A DNA stretch of 64,000 nt from Helcococcus sueciensis DSM 17243 (GTDB lineage: Bacteria; Bacillota; Clostridia; Tissierellales; Peptoniphilaceae). The notes beneath the pieces were generated by a model. That model saw only the letters and a list, made by a program, of their open reading frames with translations. It was not told the DNA's origin and ran no database searches. Both the position numbers and the translations under genes were made by a program. Location of the stretch: assembly GCF_000423145.1 (NCBI RefSeq), contig NZ_AUHK01000001.1, positions 1-64,000 of the forward strand, written 5' to 3'. Position 1 is the first letter of the stretch. Each line of letters begins with the position of its first letter. Below are positions 55,777 through 64,000 of this stretch, piece by piece.

Positions 55777-56322
55777 TTAGTTTCCGCCTTGAGTATTATT
55801 TGTAAATGAATTATTATAATTCATATTTTTATCATTTACATCGCTTTCTTCTTCAATAAATGTTAATCTAAAGTCTGCTATATCTACAATGTCGCCATCA
55901 AGTAGCTCTAAATTTTCATGTATAAGCTCTCCGTTTAATATTGTTCCATTTGAAGAATCTAAGTCAATGATATAGTAAGCATTTCCAGATTTTACAATTT
56001 CTGCATGTTGCGCAGATACCATTGGACTTTCTAACACTATATCATTAGAAAATGATCTGCCTATTCTAGTTACATTTTCTAATAAAAATCTTTTATCGTT
56101 TTGATTACTATGACTTACAATTAAAATATTTCTTTTAATTTTATCATTATGATCTATATTTCCTATATCAAGTACTATAAGTTTAACAATAATATAAATA
56201 TAGTATAAAACGATAAATACAAATATAAATTTAAAAAATGTAGAAATTATTGTATATAAATTAATGTCTGCAATTATGTCATAAAAGAAAAAATTTCTTA
56301 TTGCATTTAATATTTCTCTCAT
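55777..56322 (-). CDS. FHA-domain membrane protein
   Basis: This 181-residue protein has an N-terminal membrane helix (about 22-50) and an FHA domain (about 75-155), with RIGRSFSNDIVLESPMVSAQHAEI and DLDSSNGTILNG. FHA domains bind phosphothreonine, so a Ser/Thr kinase such as PrkC probably signals to it. The order FHA-SEDS-PBP recalls the FhaB-RodA-PbpA part of the actinobacterial kinase operon. The ATG at 56322 has AAGGAG at proper distance; the GTG at 56328 is too close. Confidence 0.85.
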   Translation of the reverse strand: MREILNAIRNFFFYDIIADINLYTIISTFFKFIFVFIVLYYIYIIVKLIVLDIGNIDHNDKIKRNILIVSHSNQNDKRFLLENVTRIGRSFSNDIVLESPMVSAQHAEIVKSGNAYYIIDLDSSNGTILNGELIHENLELLDGDIVDIADFRLTFIEEESDVNDKNMNYNNSFTNNTQGGN

Positions 56323-56350
56323 ATTCACTCCTTATCGTATATTATACCAA

Positions 56351-56380
56351 AAAATAAGGAAGAAATATCATTTCTTCCTT
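56351..56380 (-). terminator. Terminator of the glycogen operon
   Basis: AAGGAAGAAAT pairs perfectly with ATTTCTTCCTT around ATC; on the minus strand a run of T residues follows. A TATAAT next to it probably serves the FHA-SEDS-PBP operon. Confidence 0.88.
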
Positions 56381-56423
56381 ACAATTTAGTTATATTAAAT
56401 TTATAGTAATATTTGAATATATC

Positions 56424-58118
56424 TTATTCTACTGATTTTATTTTGTTGTTAGCTGTATTAAAGATTTCATTTACCATATCATCTCCAGCTTCTTTTGTAT
56501 CAGCGTTTGAATAGATGTATAATTTAATCTTTGGTTCTGTTCCAGATGGTCTTAAAACATACCATGAGCCATCACTTAAAATATATTTTAATACATCAGA
56601 TTTTGGTAATCCAGTTTCGTCATTTTGATAGTCGATTACTTCTACTAATTCCTGACCACCAATTTCTTTAATAGGATTTTCTCTAAAATCTTTCATTATT
56701 CTAGAAATAAGTTTTTGTCCATCTAATCCTTCTAATACTATAGAGATTAGTTTTGCTCCGTGATATCCAAATTCATCAAATAATTCTTCTTGTACATCAA
56801 GCAATGATTTACCTTGAGATTTATAGTAAGCTGCCATTTCAACTATCATCATAGCAGATGATATCGCATCTTTATCTCTAACTTTTGATCCATATGAATA
56901 ACCTATACTCTCTTCAAATCCGAATACAAATGTTTTTTCATTATTTTCATCCCATTTATTAGCTGGAGCATATATATTCTTAAATCCTGTCAATACATTC
57001 AATGAGTCAACATTGTATTTTTTAGCTATTTTATCAGGTAAGTCTGATGTAACAATAGATTTAACTATTGCAGGTTTATCAGGCATTTCACCTCTTTCAT
57101 GAAGTCTAGATAAAATATAATATGTTAATAGTGAACCTATTTCATTACCAGTTAAAAATTGATACTCTCCATCTTTATTTAAAACTTCAAGAGCAGTTCT
57201 ATCTGCATCTGGATCTGTTGCAATTAATAACTCAGCTCCCTTTTCTTTCCCTAAAGCTTCAGCATATTTAAAAGCTTTTGGATCTTCTGGATTTGGATAG
57301 CCAACTGTTGTAAAATCAGGATCTGGATTTTCTTGTTCTTTAACAATGTATATATTTTCAAACCCTCTTTCTTGTAATATTCTTCTTACTAATTTATTTC
57401 CAGTACCATTAAGTGGTGAATATACAACTTTTACAGATTTATCAATATTTTCATCTTCAATTTTCAAATTAAGCACATCATCGATGTATTCATCAATAAT
57501 TTTTTCGTCTAATATTTCAATTAAACCACTATTTACACCTTCATCAAATTCGATTATTTTTACATTACTATAATCACCGATTTTTTCAATATTATTTAAT
57601 ATTTGATCTGCTATATTATCTAAAATTTGAGATCCTTCTTCCCAATATGCTTTATAACCATTGTATTCTTTAGGATTATGTGATGCAGTTATCATAACGC
57701 CTGAAATGGTATTTAATTTTCTAATAGTATAGGAAAGTACTGGTGTAGGTGTAATATCTTTGTGTATATATACTTTTATTCCATTTGCAGCCAAAACAGA
57801 AGCAGTAATTTCAGCAAATTCTCTAGATTTATGTCTTACGTCATGAGAAATAGCAACACCTCTTTGTGCAGCCTCTTCACCATATGAAAGTATTGTATCT
57901 GCTAGACCTTGAGTTGCTAAAGAAACAGTGTATTTGTTCATTCTATTAGTACCTGCTCCAATTTTTCCTCTTAATCCTGCTGTACCAAATTTTAACTTTT
58001 GATAAAATCTATCTTCAATTTCAGTTTCATCATCTTTAATAGATAGTAGTTCTTCTTTAGTTTTATCATCAAAATATTTATTATTTAACCATTCTTCATA
58101 AATTTTTCTATATTCCAT
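56424..58118 (-). CDS. pgcA: Phosphoglucomutase/phosphomannomutase (alpha-D-hexose phosphate mutase)
   Basis: This 564-residue enzyme interconverts glucose-1- and glucose-6-phosphate. The phosphoserine loop is GVMITASHNPKEYNG (about residue 140), the metal loop IATDPDADRTAL, the sugar loop FGFEESIGYSYG, and the C-terminal phosphate loop RPSGTEPKIKLYI. All are intact. It is last in the glycogen operon, linking glycogen to glycolysis. Similar in length to Bacillus PgcA. Confidence 0.92.
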   Translation of the reverse strand: MEYRKIYEEWLNNKYFDDKTKEELLSIKDDETEIEDRFYQKLKFGTAGLRGKIGAGTNRMNKYTVSLATQGLADTILSYGEEAAQRGVAISHDVRHKSREFAEITASVLAANGIKVYIHKDITPTPVLSYTIRKLNTISGVMITASHNPKEYNGYKAYWEEGSQILDNIADQILNNIEKIGDYSNVKIIEFDEGVNSGLIEILDEKIIDEYIDDVLNLKIEDENIDKSVKVVYSPLNGTGNKLVRRILQERGFENIYIVKEQENPDPDFTTVGYPNPEDPKAFKYAEALGKEKGAELLIATDPDADRTALEVLNKDGEYQFLTGNEIGSLLTYYILSRLHERGEMPDKPAIVKSIVTSDLPDKIAKKYNVDSLNVLTGFKNIYAPANKWDENNEKTFVFGFEESIGYSYGSKVRDKDAISSAMMIVEMAAYYKSQGKSLLDVQEELFDEFGYHGAKLISIVLEGLDGQKLISRIMKDFRENPIKEIGGQELVEVIDYQNDETGLPKSDVLKYILSDGSWYVLRPSGTEPKIKLYIYSNADTKEAGDDMVNEIFNTANNKIKSVE

Positions 58119-58126
58119 AAATCCTC

Positions 58127-59965
58127 CTAAATTATATATACATTTGTTGTATATGATTCCAATTTTATATTATTAACATCTTCATCAACAAATCCATTTG
58201 AAAAGATTAATTTAATTTCGTCCTTATCAGTTAAATCCTTCATATTAATATCTTCAATATTTTTAGATACATTGTGTAATATTAAGAAAGAATTTTTACC
58301 GTCATCAATAATATAGCCAAGTACATAGTCTTTAAGATTATCTATAAAGGAAATCTTTTCTCGTACTTCATCACCTGTTTTCATATTAAAAATCCCTAAA
58401 TCTTTTCTCAATTTAATTATATCCTTAATCTTTAAGAATAAATCATAATTTTTTTCCTTAAGAGACCAGTCAATACCATTTATATCTGTAGATGCGTTAT
58501 ACGAATTATGGTTTAATTTTTTAGTTCTTAGGAATGAATTTCCTGAATGGAAAAATGGTAATCCTTGACTTGTCATAAGTATTGAAAATGCCATATAGGT
58601 TAAATCATTAATATTTTCTTCTGAAACACCAGTTTTTACTAATTTATCATAGAAAATTAAATTATCATGTGCGTTAAAGTAATTAATAACTTCTAAAGGA
58701 TTTTCAAAATTTGTATCCATCTCATCCATTGGTACGGATCCAGCAATTCCTACTTGCATTTGATATTTATTATAATATTCACCTTGTAAATAACCTCCTA
58801 CAGTGCCGTCATTATCTCCTTTAAATGCATCTCTAAAAAATGGATTAAATATTGCAAAATCTTTTCCTTTTTGAGATCCAATATTTACTTGTTTATTATA
58901 ATCTAGAGGACTTGGATTTGCCATCCATGGCTCTCCATATATTAAAATATTAGGATTATATTCCCTAAGTACTCTAATTATTTCCATAAGAGTATCAATA
59001 TCGGTTAATGCCATTAAATCAAATCTAAACCCATCTATTTTATATTCTTTAGCAAGATACAATAGTGAATCAATAATGAATTTTCTAACCATAGGTTTTT
59101 CGGATGCGATTTCATTTCCACAACCTGAACCATTAGCAAATACAGAACCTTCCATTCTATAATAATAATTTGGAACTAATGTATTAAACACTGAATCAAA
59201 AGTTTTAAAAGTATGATTATAAACTACATCTAAAACTATAGACATTCCTTTTTCATGGTAGTTTTTAATCAAAGTTTTAAATTCTCTAATTCTTGAGTAT
59301 GGGTCATTTGGATTAGTTGAAAAAGAACCTTCTATATTCATATAAAGCTCTTGGTCATATCCCCAGTTATAGTTACCAGGATATTTAGATAAAGGTTTCA
59401 ATTCATTCACAGTAATATAATCTGTAACGGGTAGTAAATGAACATGTGTTACACCCAATTCTTCAAAGTGGTCAATATTTGTTGAGACATTATTACACTT
59501 TGTTCCAATTTCTGCAGCACCTAAAAATAGTCCCCTATTAATAGCTCCAGAATTTTCATTTATAGATATATCTGCGACATGAGTTTCAACTATAATAGCC
59601 TTATCTTTATCATTAAAAGGAATATAATGATCTTCAAATCCTTCTGGATTTGATTTTTTTAAGTCGACTATAGCGCTTCTTACACTATTAGCTGAAGTAG
59701 AAAATGAATATGGATCACAAACTTCACTATTATTAAGAATATATGTATAGAACATAGATTCTAAATCACCTTCAATTTCACACTCAAATACTCCATCTTC
59801 ATCTTTTTTCATTTCAAAAACTTGTCTTTGCAAAGTTGAATAATTTTGATATAAGGCAAGTTTTACTTGTTTCTGAGTTGGAGCCCATACTCTAAATATC
59901 GATTTTTCTTTAGAGTATATTAAACCTAACTCCTTATCAGTATATATTTCGTTAATCTTCTGCAT
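58127..59965 (-). CDS. pulA: Type I pullulanase (glycogen debranching, GH13)
   Basis: PulA hydrolyses alpha-1,6 branches. The 612 residues have a CBM48 domain (about 10-105: FRVWAPTQKQVKLALY) and a GH13 barrel with VLDVVYNHT, GFRFDLMALTD (nucleophile Asp), YGEPW (acid Glu) and FNAHDN. The type I signature YNWGYDP is YNWGYDQ here, one change. No secretion signal is visible, so it acts inside the cell on stored glycogen. It overlaps the upstream GT35 gene by 14 bases. Confidence 0.92.
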   Translation of the reverse strand: MQKINEIYTDKELGLIYSKEKSIFRVWAPTQKQVKLALYQNYSTLQRQVFEMKKDEDGVFECEIEGDLESMFYTYILNNSEVCDPYSFSTSANSVRSAIVDLKKSNPEGFEDHYIPFNDKDKAIIVETHVADISINENSGAINRGLFLGAAEIGTKCNNVSTNIDHFEELGVTHVHLLPVTDYITVNELKPLSKYPGNYNWGYDQELYMNIEGSFSTNPNDPYSRIREFKTLIKNYHEKGMSIVLDVVYNHTFKTFDSVFNTLVPNYYYRMEGSVFANGSGCGNEIASEKPMVRKFIIDSLLYLAKEYKIDGFRFDLMALTDIDTLMEIIRVLREYNPNILIYGEPWMANPSPLDYNKQVNIGSQKGKDFAIFNPFFRDAFKGDNDGTVGGYLQGEYYNKYQMQVGIAGSVPMDEMDTNFENPLEVINYFNAHDNLIFYDKLVKTGVSEENINDLTYMAFSILMTSQGLPFFHSGNSFLRTKKLNHNSYNASTDINGIDWSLKEKNYDLFLKIKDIIKLRKDLGIFNMKTGDEVREKISFIDNLKDYVLGYIIDDGKNSFLILHNVSKNIEDINMKDLTDKDEIKLIFSNGFVDEDVNNIKLESYTTNVYII

Positions 59966-62222
59966 CTAATTCTCCAATTTTGTATACAAATTCTTCTATA
60001 GATTCTTTATCATTTTGATTTATTATTTTTTTCTTATTATCATAAATTTTACTAAACCAATCTTCATAATTTCTATAGTCATTTAAAGCTTTTTCAAGCT
60101 CATCAACATATTCAAATAAATCTTTCAATATAAAATTCGAATCATTAAAATAATATATTGAGTTATATATAATATCTATATCAAAAGGAAAATCATTCTT
60201 TGATTGATATCGATAAAAGTCAAACATTTCTTTTATTTCAGGATTATTATCTAAATATTCATACATATTATATTTATTATTGAATATGATATTGTCTCTA
60301 GTTTCTCCAAATTTATAAACACTAATATCAAATTTATAAAAATCACTATTATGAAAAGAACTTACTGATTCCAAGATATTTGCACCACTCAATATTGATT
60401 TATAAAGAGTTATATCACTGGTATTCATATTTAATAATTCTAATTTCTGATTTATATCACATGCTGGTATAGCATATGTTGCTTCAGTCATATTATAATT
60501 TTTAATGAATATAATTTTCATCTTATCTTTTATATAAAGATCATTATTAATTAAATTCGATAATGCATTTATGAATGAAATTGTTTCTTTAGCGATATAA
60601 TAATTAGGATAAGATTTTCCACCAAAGAAATAAATTCTTTGTGGAATATCCAAATTAGGATTTTTCTTTAATCTAAAATACGTCAAAGCTATTCCCAATG
60701 CTGATAATATCTGTCTTTTATTTTCATGAAAAATATCCATATGCATTACAAATGGAGAATCTACATTAATTAGATTTTTATCTATTCCAAGTCTATCTAA
60801 TAGCTTAATCTTATTTTCTTTCTTTATATTATAAAAGTCTTTAGCTGAAGAATCTAAATGGTTAAAATTAGGATTACTTTCCCTTTGAGTACTTTCTTTC
60901 AAATATTGTTTTGAATCATAATTAATTTGTACAAATTCAATTTTAGAATTATAAGCGAAATATAATTCTTTTAATTGATTATTTTGCATTAAAAATATAT
61001 GATCTTCAACTACTGTAAAAATATTCTTAGAAATAAAATATATAATATTATTCATATCAACTTTACCTTCATGAATGATTAACAAAGGCTTTGTATTTAA
61101 TATTTTCTTTTCTTCTAAGTTTTCTTTCACATATTTATCTAATTTATAAATAGTATCAATTAGATATGGACAAACTTCACTTAACAATGAAATATCCCAA
61201 GTCTCAAATGATTCTGGTAATATGGATAATTGCATATATACAAAAGTTTTTTTTGCAATCGAAACAGCTTTCGAAAATTCTATTCCGTACTTATTTGTTA
61301 AGTAATAAATGTAGAATATTTGAGCGAATGCGGGATGAATATCATTAATTTGAATTTTAATATACTCGTGAATTTTCTCAATATCATCACTCATATATTT
61401 TTTATATTTTTTTAATATATCTTGAATACATGCACTAGCAAAGAAAATTTCCTGAGTTAATCTAAGTTTTTTACCTGAAAGATTTCCCTCACTTGGATAT
61501 AGAAATTCAACAATAGAATTAGCTCTAATTATATCATTATAAGCATTATTTATTTCACCTTTAGAAAATTCATCAAAATTAATATCTGTCTTAGAATAAG
61601 ATTTCCATAGTCTTAAAGTATTTACTCTGTTAGAGTCATTTGAAACTATAGGTATATCGTAAGGTATTGCTTCAACCTGATAGTCGGAAAAATTTATATT
61701 ATGACTAAATCCTTTTTCATGCTCCCAAGGATTTTTATTAACTTTCCAATCATCTGGCTTTTCAATTTGCTTACCATTTATGATTTCTTGTTTTAACATA
61801 CCTTTTCTATATCTAAGTCCATACGCATATACATTTTTATGGTGATTTGTAAGCGCACTAAGTAAATAGCTTGAGATTTCACCCAAATCACCAAATCCTA
61901 AAGCAAATTCTAAATCTTGTTGTTTTATATTTTCAAAATTAATTTCATGTTTATCTAATATTTCTTTAACATCATTTAATAAATCAAGTTTTATTAAATT
62001 TTTATATAAATTCTCACCAAAAGAATATTCAAATGAAAGCACATATATTCTTTTACTTGATATATTATCGTATAAAGAATGAAACCATTTTTCACCAATT
62101 ATTTGTCTAAGACTATTAGCTAATGCAATAAAAACTTCTGCATCTCTGGCATGCTTAAAATCTTTAGCGAATAATTTAAAAAGATTGTTTTCAATTGTTT
62201 TTTCTAAATCATAATTTGTCAC
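59952..62222 (-). CDS. GT35 glycogen phosphorylase-like protein with a degenerate active site
   Basis: Alignment to glycogen phosphorylase is clear over 756 residues (YAYGLRYRKGMLKQEIINGK, NYNMTEATYAIPAC). The pyridoxal-phosphate Lys is kept (Lys608). But the motif EASGTGNMK is NTSDITLYK, GNGGLGR is GFGDLGE (109-115), KRIHEYKR is DIFHENKR (Ile497 for the phosphate-binding Arg), and the active-site NHT is QLS (Leu332). It is probably not a working phosphorylase. It lies in the glycogen operon between glgA and pulA and may be a regulator or structural subunit. Confidence 0.85.
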   Translation of the reverse strand: MTNYDLEKTIENNLFKLFAKDFKHARDAEVFIALANSLRQIIGEKWFHSLYDNISSKRIYVLSFEYSFGENLYKNLIKLDLLNDVKEILDKHEINFENIKQQDLEFALGFGDLGEISSYLLSALTNHHKNVYAYGLRYRKGMLKQEIINGKQIEKPDDWKVNKNPWEHEKGFSHNINFSDYQVEAIPYDIPIVSNDSNRVNTLRLWKSYSKTDINFDEFSKGEINNAYNDIIRANSIVEFLYPSEGNLSGKKLRLTQEIFFASACIQDILKKYKKYMSDDIEKIHEYIKIQINDIHPAFAQIFYIYYLTNKYGIEFSKAVSIAKKTFVYMQLSILPESFETWDISLLSEVCPYLIDTIYKLDKYVKENLEEKKILNTKPLLIIHEGKVDMNNIIYFISKNIFTVVEDHIFLMQNNQLKELYFAYNSKIEFVQINYDSKQYLKESTQRESNPNFNHLDSSAKDFYNIKKENKIKLLDRLGIDKNLINVDSPFVMHMDIFHENKRQILSALGIALTYFRLKKNPNLDIPQRIYFFGGKSYPNYYIAKETISFINALSNLINNDLYIKDKMKIIFIKNYNMTEATYAIPACDINQKLELLNMNTSDITLYKSILSGANILESVSSFHNSDFYKFDISVYKFGETRDNIIFNNKYNMYEYLDNNPEIKEMFDFYRYQSKNDFPFDIDIIYNSIYYFNDSNFILKDLFEYVDELEKALNDYRNYEDWFSKIYDNKKKIINQNDKESIEEFVYKIGELDAED

Positions 62223-62236
62223 AACTACTCCTCATG

Positions 62237-63661
62237 CTACAAGCTTTTATACAGTTTGATATAATCTTTGGATGATTGATCCCAATTAAATTTTTTACTC
62301 ATAGCGTTTTTTATAATTTTATTGAATTTTTCACGTTCATTGATATATAATTCTACAGCTTCTTTAGTCTTAAATAAAAGTTCATGAGCATTTATATTTG
62401 CAAAGGTAAATCCTGTACCTTCATCTGTATATACATTATAAGGTTCAACAGTATCCTTAAGCCCACCAGTCTCTCTTACTATTGGTATAGATCCATATCG
62501 CATTGCGATAAGTTGAGATATACCACAAGGTTCAGATATTGATGGCATCATGTATAAATCGCTTGAAGCATATATCATATTTGCTTCTTCACTACTAAAA
62601 TACATTCTAGCAGCAACTTTATCTGGATATTTATATTCAAAATATTTCAACATTTCTTCATATTCATAATCACCAGTACCAAGCACTACAAATTGTATAT
62701 TTTCTTGAAGTAATTCATCTAAAATAAATCTAAGCAGGTCTAGACCTTTCATCGAAGTCAATCTTGTAACCATACCAATCATTGGAATATTTGGATTGAT
62801 AGGAAGACCATATTTTTTTTGTAATTCTGTTTTATTTTTAGACTTTCTATTAATAGACCTGATAGTGTAATTTGTTGTAATGGAAGTGTCTGTCTTTGGA
62901 TTCCACACATCAAAATCAATACCATTTACAATTCCAGAAAGTTTATATGAATGATAATTAATAACATCTTCAAGACCTTCACCATAAAACGATGTTTTAA
63001 TATTTTCAGCATAAGTCTTTGATACTGTGTTAAATTTAGTAGAATGTACGATTCCACCTTTCATAAATGAAATAGCATTATGAAACTCTAAGTCATTATG
63101 TCCCATATATTTAATATCAAGTCCAGTCATAGAAAATACTGCAGGATCAAATATGCCTTGATATTTAATATTATGAATTGTATATAGTGTTTTTGTATCT
63201 TTATAGAAATCATCACCATTTCTAAAATCATTTACATAAACTGGAACAAGTCCTGTGTGCCAATCATTAGCATTTATTACATCAACCTTAAAATCTAAGT
63301 ATTTAGGTAGAACAACAACTGCTTTTGAAAAGAATATATATCTTTCAGCGTCGTCAAATTCACCATACAATTGTTCTCTATTAAAATAAGATTCATTATC
63401 TAGAAAATAAAATGTAACACCATCATATTCTAATTCAAAAACACCACAATATCTGTGCATCCAAGCTATATCAACATAATAGTATCCAATATATTTCATT
63501 TTTTCTCTATATTTTTTATCGATTTTTGAGTGCAAAGGTAAAACAACTCTTATATCATGGCCGTGTTGTTTTATGGCTTTTGGAAGAGAACCAGCAACAT
63601 CAGCTAATCCACCAGTTTTAACAAAAGGAGTTGCCTCTGCCGTAATGTATAAAATATTCAT
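62237..63661 (-). CDS. glgA: Glycogen synthase (ADP-glucose type)
   Basis: GlgA adds glucose from ADP-glucose to glycogen. The 474 residues start with the signature FVKTGGLADVAGSLPKA (about 14-30). NANDWHTGLVPVYV, TIHNIKYQG and the C-terminal SISEPCGISQLIAMRYGSIPIVRETGGLKDTV (shown here in parts) are conserved GT5 motifs. It starts one base after glgD. Confidence 0.95.
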   Translation of the reverse strand: MNILYITAEATPFVKTGGLADVAGSLPKAIKQHGHDIRVVLPLHSKIDKKYREKMKYIGYYYVDIAWMHRYCGVFELEYDGVTFYFLDNESYFNREQLYGEFDDAERYIFFSKAVVVLPKYLDFKVDVINANDWHTGLVPVYVNDFRNGDDFYKDTKTLYTIHNIKYQGIFDPAVFSMTGLDIKYMGHNDLEFHNAISFMKGGIVHSTKFNTVSKTYAENIKTSFYGEGLEDVINYHSYKLSGIVNGIDFDVWNPKTDTSITTNYTIRSINRKSKNKTELQKKYGLPINPNIPMIGMVTRLTSMKGLDLLRFILDELLQENIQFVVLGTGDYEYEEMLKYFEYKYPDKVAARMYFSSEEANMIYASSDLYMMPSISEPCGISQLIAMRYGSIPIVRETGGLKDTVEPYNVYTDEGTGFTFANINAHELLFKTKEAVELYINEREKFNKIIKNAMSKKFNWDQSSKDYIKLYKSL

Positions 63662-63662
63662 A

Positions 63663-64000
63663 CTATTTCTCCAATACTTTATTTTTTGGAACTACATATG
63701 GATTGTTACGAGTACCTTGAACAAATACATTTTGTTTAACAACAGCATTCTTATCAACTATACTATTAACGACGATAGCACCATCCTCAATAATTGCTCC
63801 TTGGAAAATTATTGAATTTTTAACTATTGCATTTTTCCCTATTTTAACTTGTCTAAATAATACTGAATCACTCACTTCACCTTCTATGATAGAACCATTT
63901 GCAAGAATTGAATTGCTTACTTTATTACCTTCTTTATATAAAGTTGATGGTTCATCTTTATTTTTTGTAAGTATACCTGAACCAAGTAAAAATAAGTCAG
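63663..64000 (-). CDS. glgD: Glucose-1-phosphate adenylyltransferase subunit GlgD, C-terminal part
   Basis: The frame is open to the window edge and encodes at least 112 residues of the C-terminal left-handed beta-helix. The pattern KVSNSILANGSIIEGEV, then SVLFRQVKIGKNAIVKNSI, then VVPKNKVLEK at the end matches GlgD rather than GlgC. GlgD pairs with GlgC to make ADP-glucose. The catalytic N-terminal part is outside the window, so the choice between GlgD and GlgC is not certain. Confidence 0.8.
   Translation of the reverse strand, partial: DLFLLGSGILTKNKDEPSTLYKEGNKVSNSILANGSIIEGEVSDSVLFRQVKIGKNAIVKNSIIFQGAIIEDGAIVVNSIVDKNAVVKQNVFVQGTRNNPYVVPKNKVLEK

Overview
This window looks like a chromosomal segment of a very AT-rich, low-GC Gram-positive bacterium (Firmicutes). 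The evidence is strong purine-rich ribosome binding sites, PolC, an RNase Y, a LexA/YneA-type SOS divergon and the Firmicute rpsB-tsf-pyrH-frr-uppS-cdsA-rseP-polC-rimP-nusA-infB gene order. The missing dxr/ispG/proS in that block, together with the other gene content, suggests a Tissierellia/Peptoniphilaceae-like anaerobic coccus, but that placement is inference.

Left part (1-13.7 kb, mostly + strand): the end of an IS3-family element runs off the left edge. It is followed by a D,D-carboxypeptidase, a DUF4298 protein, gapA, an iron-siderophore ABC importer with a probable Fur site, an EamA transporter, and mutS-mutL-miaA. MutL has kept its ATPase and clamp-binding motifs but has lost nearly all residues of the endonuclease metal site.

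Middle part (13.7-33.5 kb, mostly - strand): a lipid-kinase-like protein comes first, then the SOS divergon yneA-like/lexA with three LexA boxes, a tyrosine recombinase and gpmA. The ftsK-pgsA-recA-rny operon has one promoter containing a LexA box and one without. A second iron or heme operon has a perfect Fur palindrome; it encodes a binding protein, permease, ATPase and two exporter-fold ABC half-transporters. pnp and rpsO follow. Two intergenic regions hold tandem arrays of hairpin-forming units, about 54 bp upstream of gpmA and about 63 bp upstream of the iron operon.

Right part (33.5-64 kb, - strand except nadK): this holds the translation, transcription and replication block (ribF, truB, nrnA, rbfA, infB, rnpM/ylxR, nusA, rimP, polC, rseP, cdsA, uppS, frr, pyrH, tsf, rpsB). 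After it come a DUF948/YtxH envelope-stress pair, a 6S-like structured RNA locus, nadK, an FHA-RodA/FtsW-class B PBP trio, and a glycogen operon (glgD-glgA-GT35-pulA-pgcA). The GT35 phosphorylase-like protein keeps the PLP lysine but has lost most other catalytic residues.

No tRNA, rRNA, CRISPR array, prophage or defence island was recognised. The window is mostly core genome. Its most unusual content is the degenerate enzymes (MutL, GT35, PolC PHP domain), the intergenic hairpin arrays, the SOS wiring of recA and the structured RNA.
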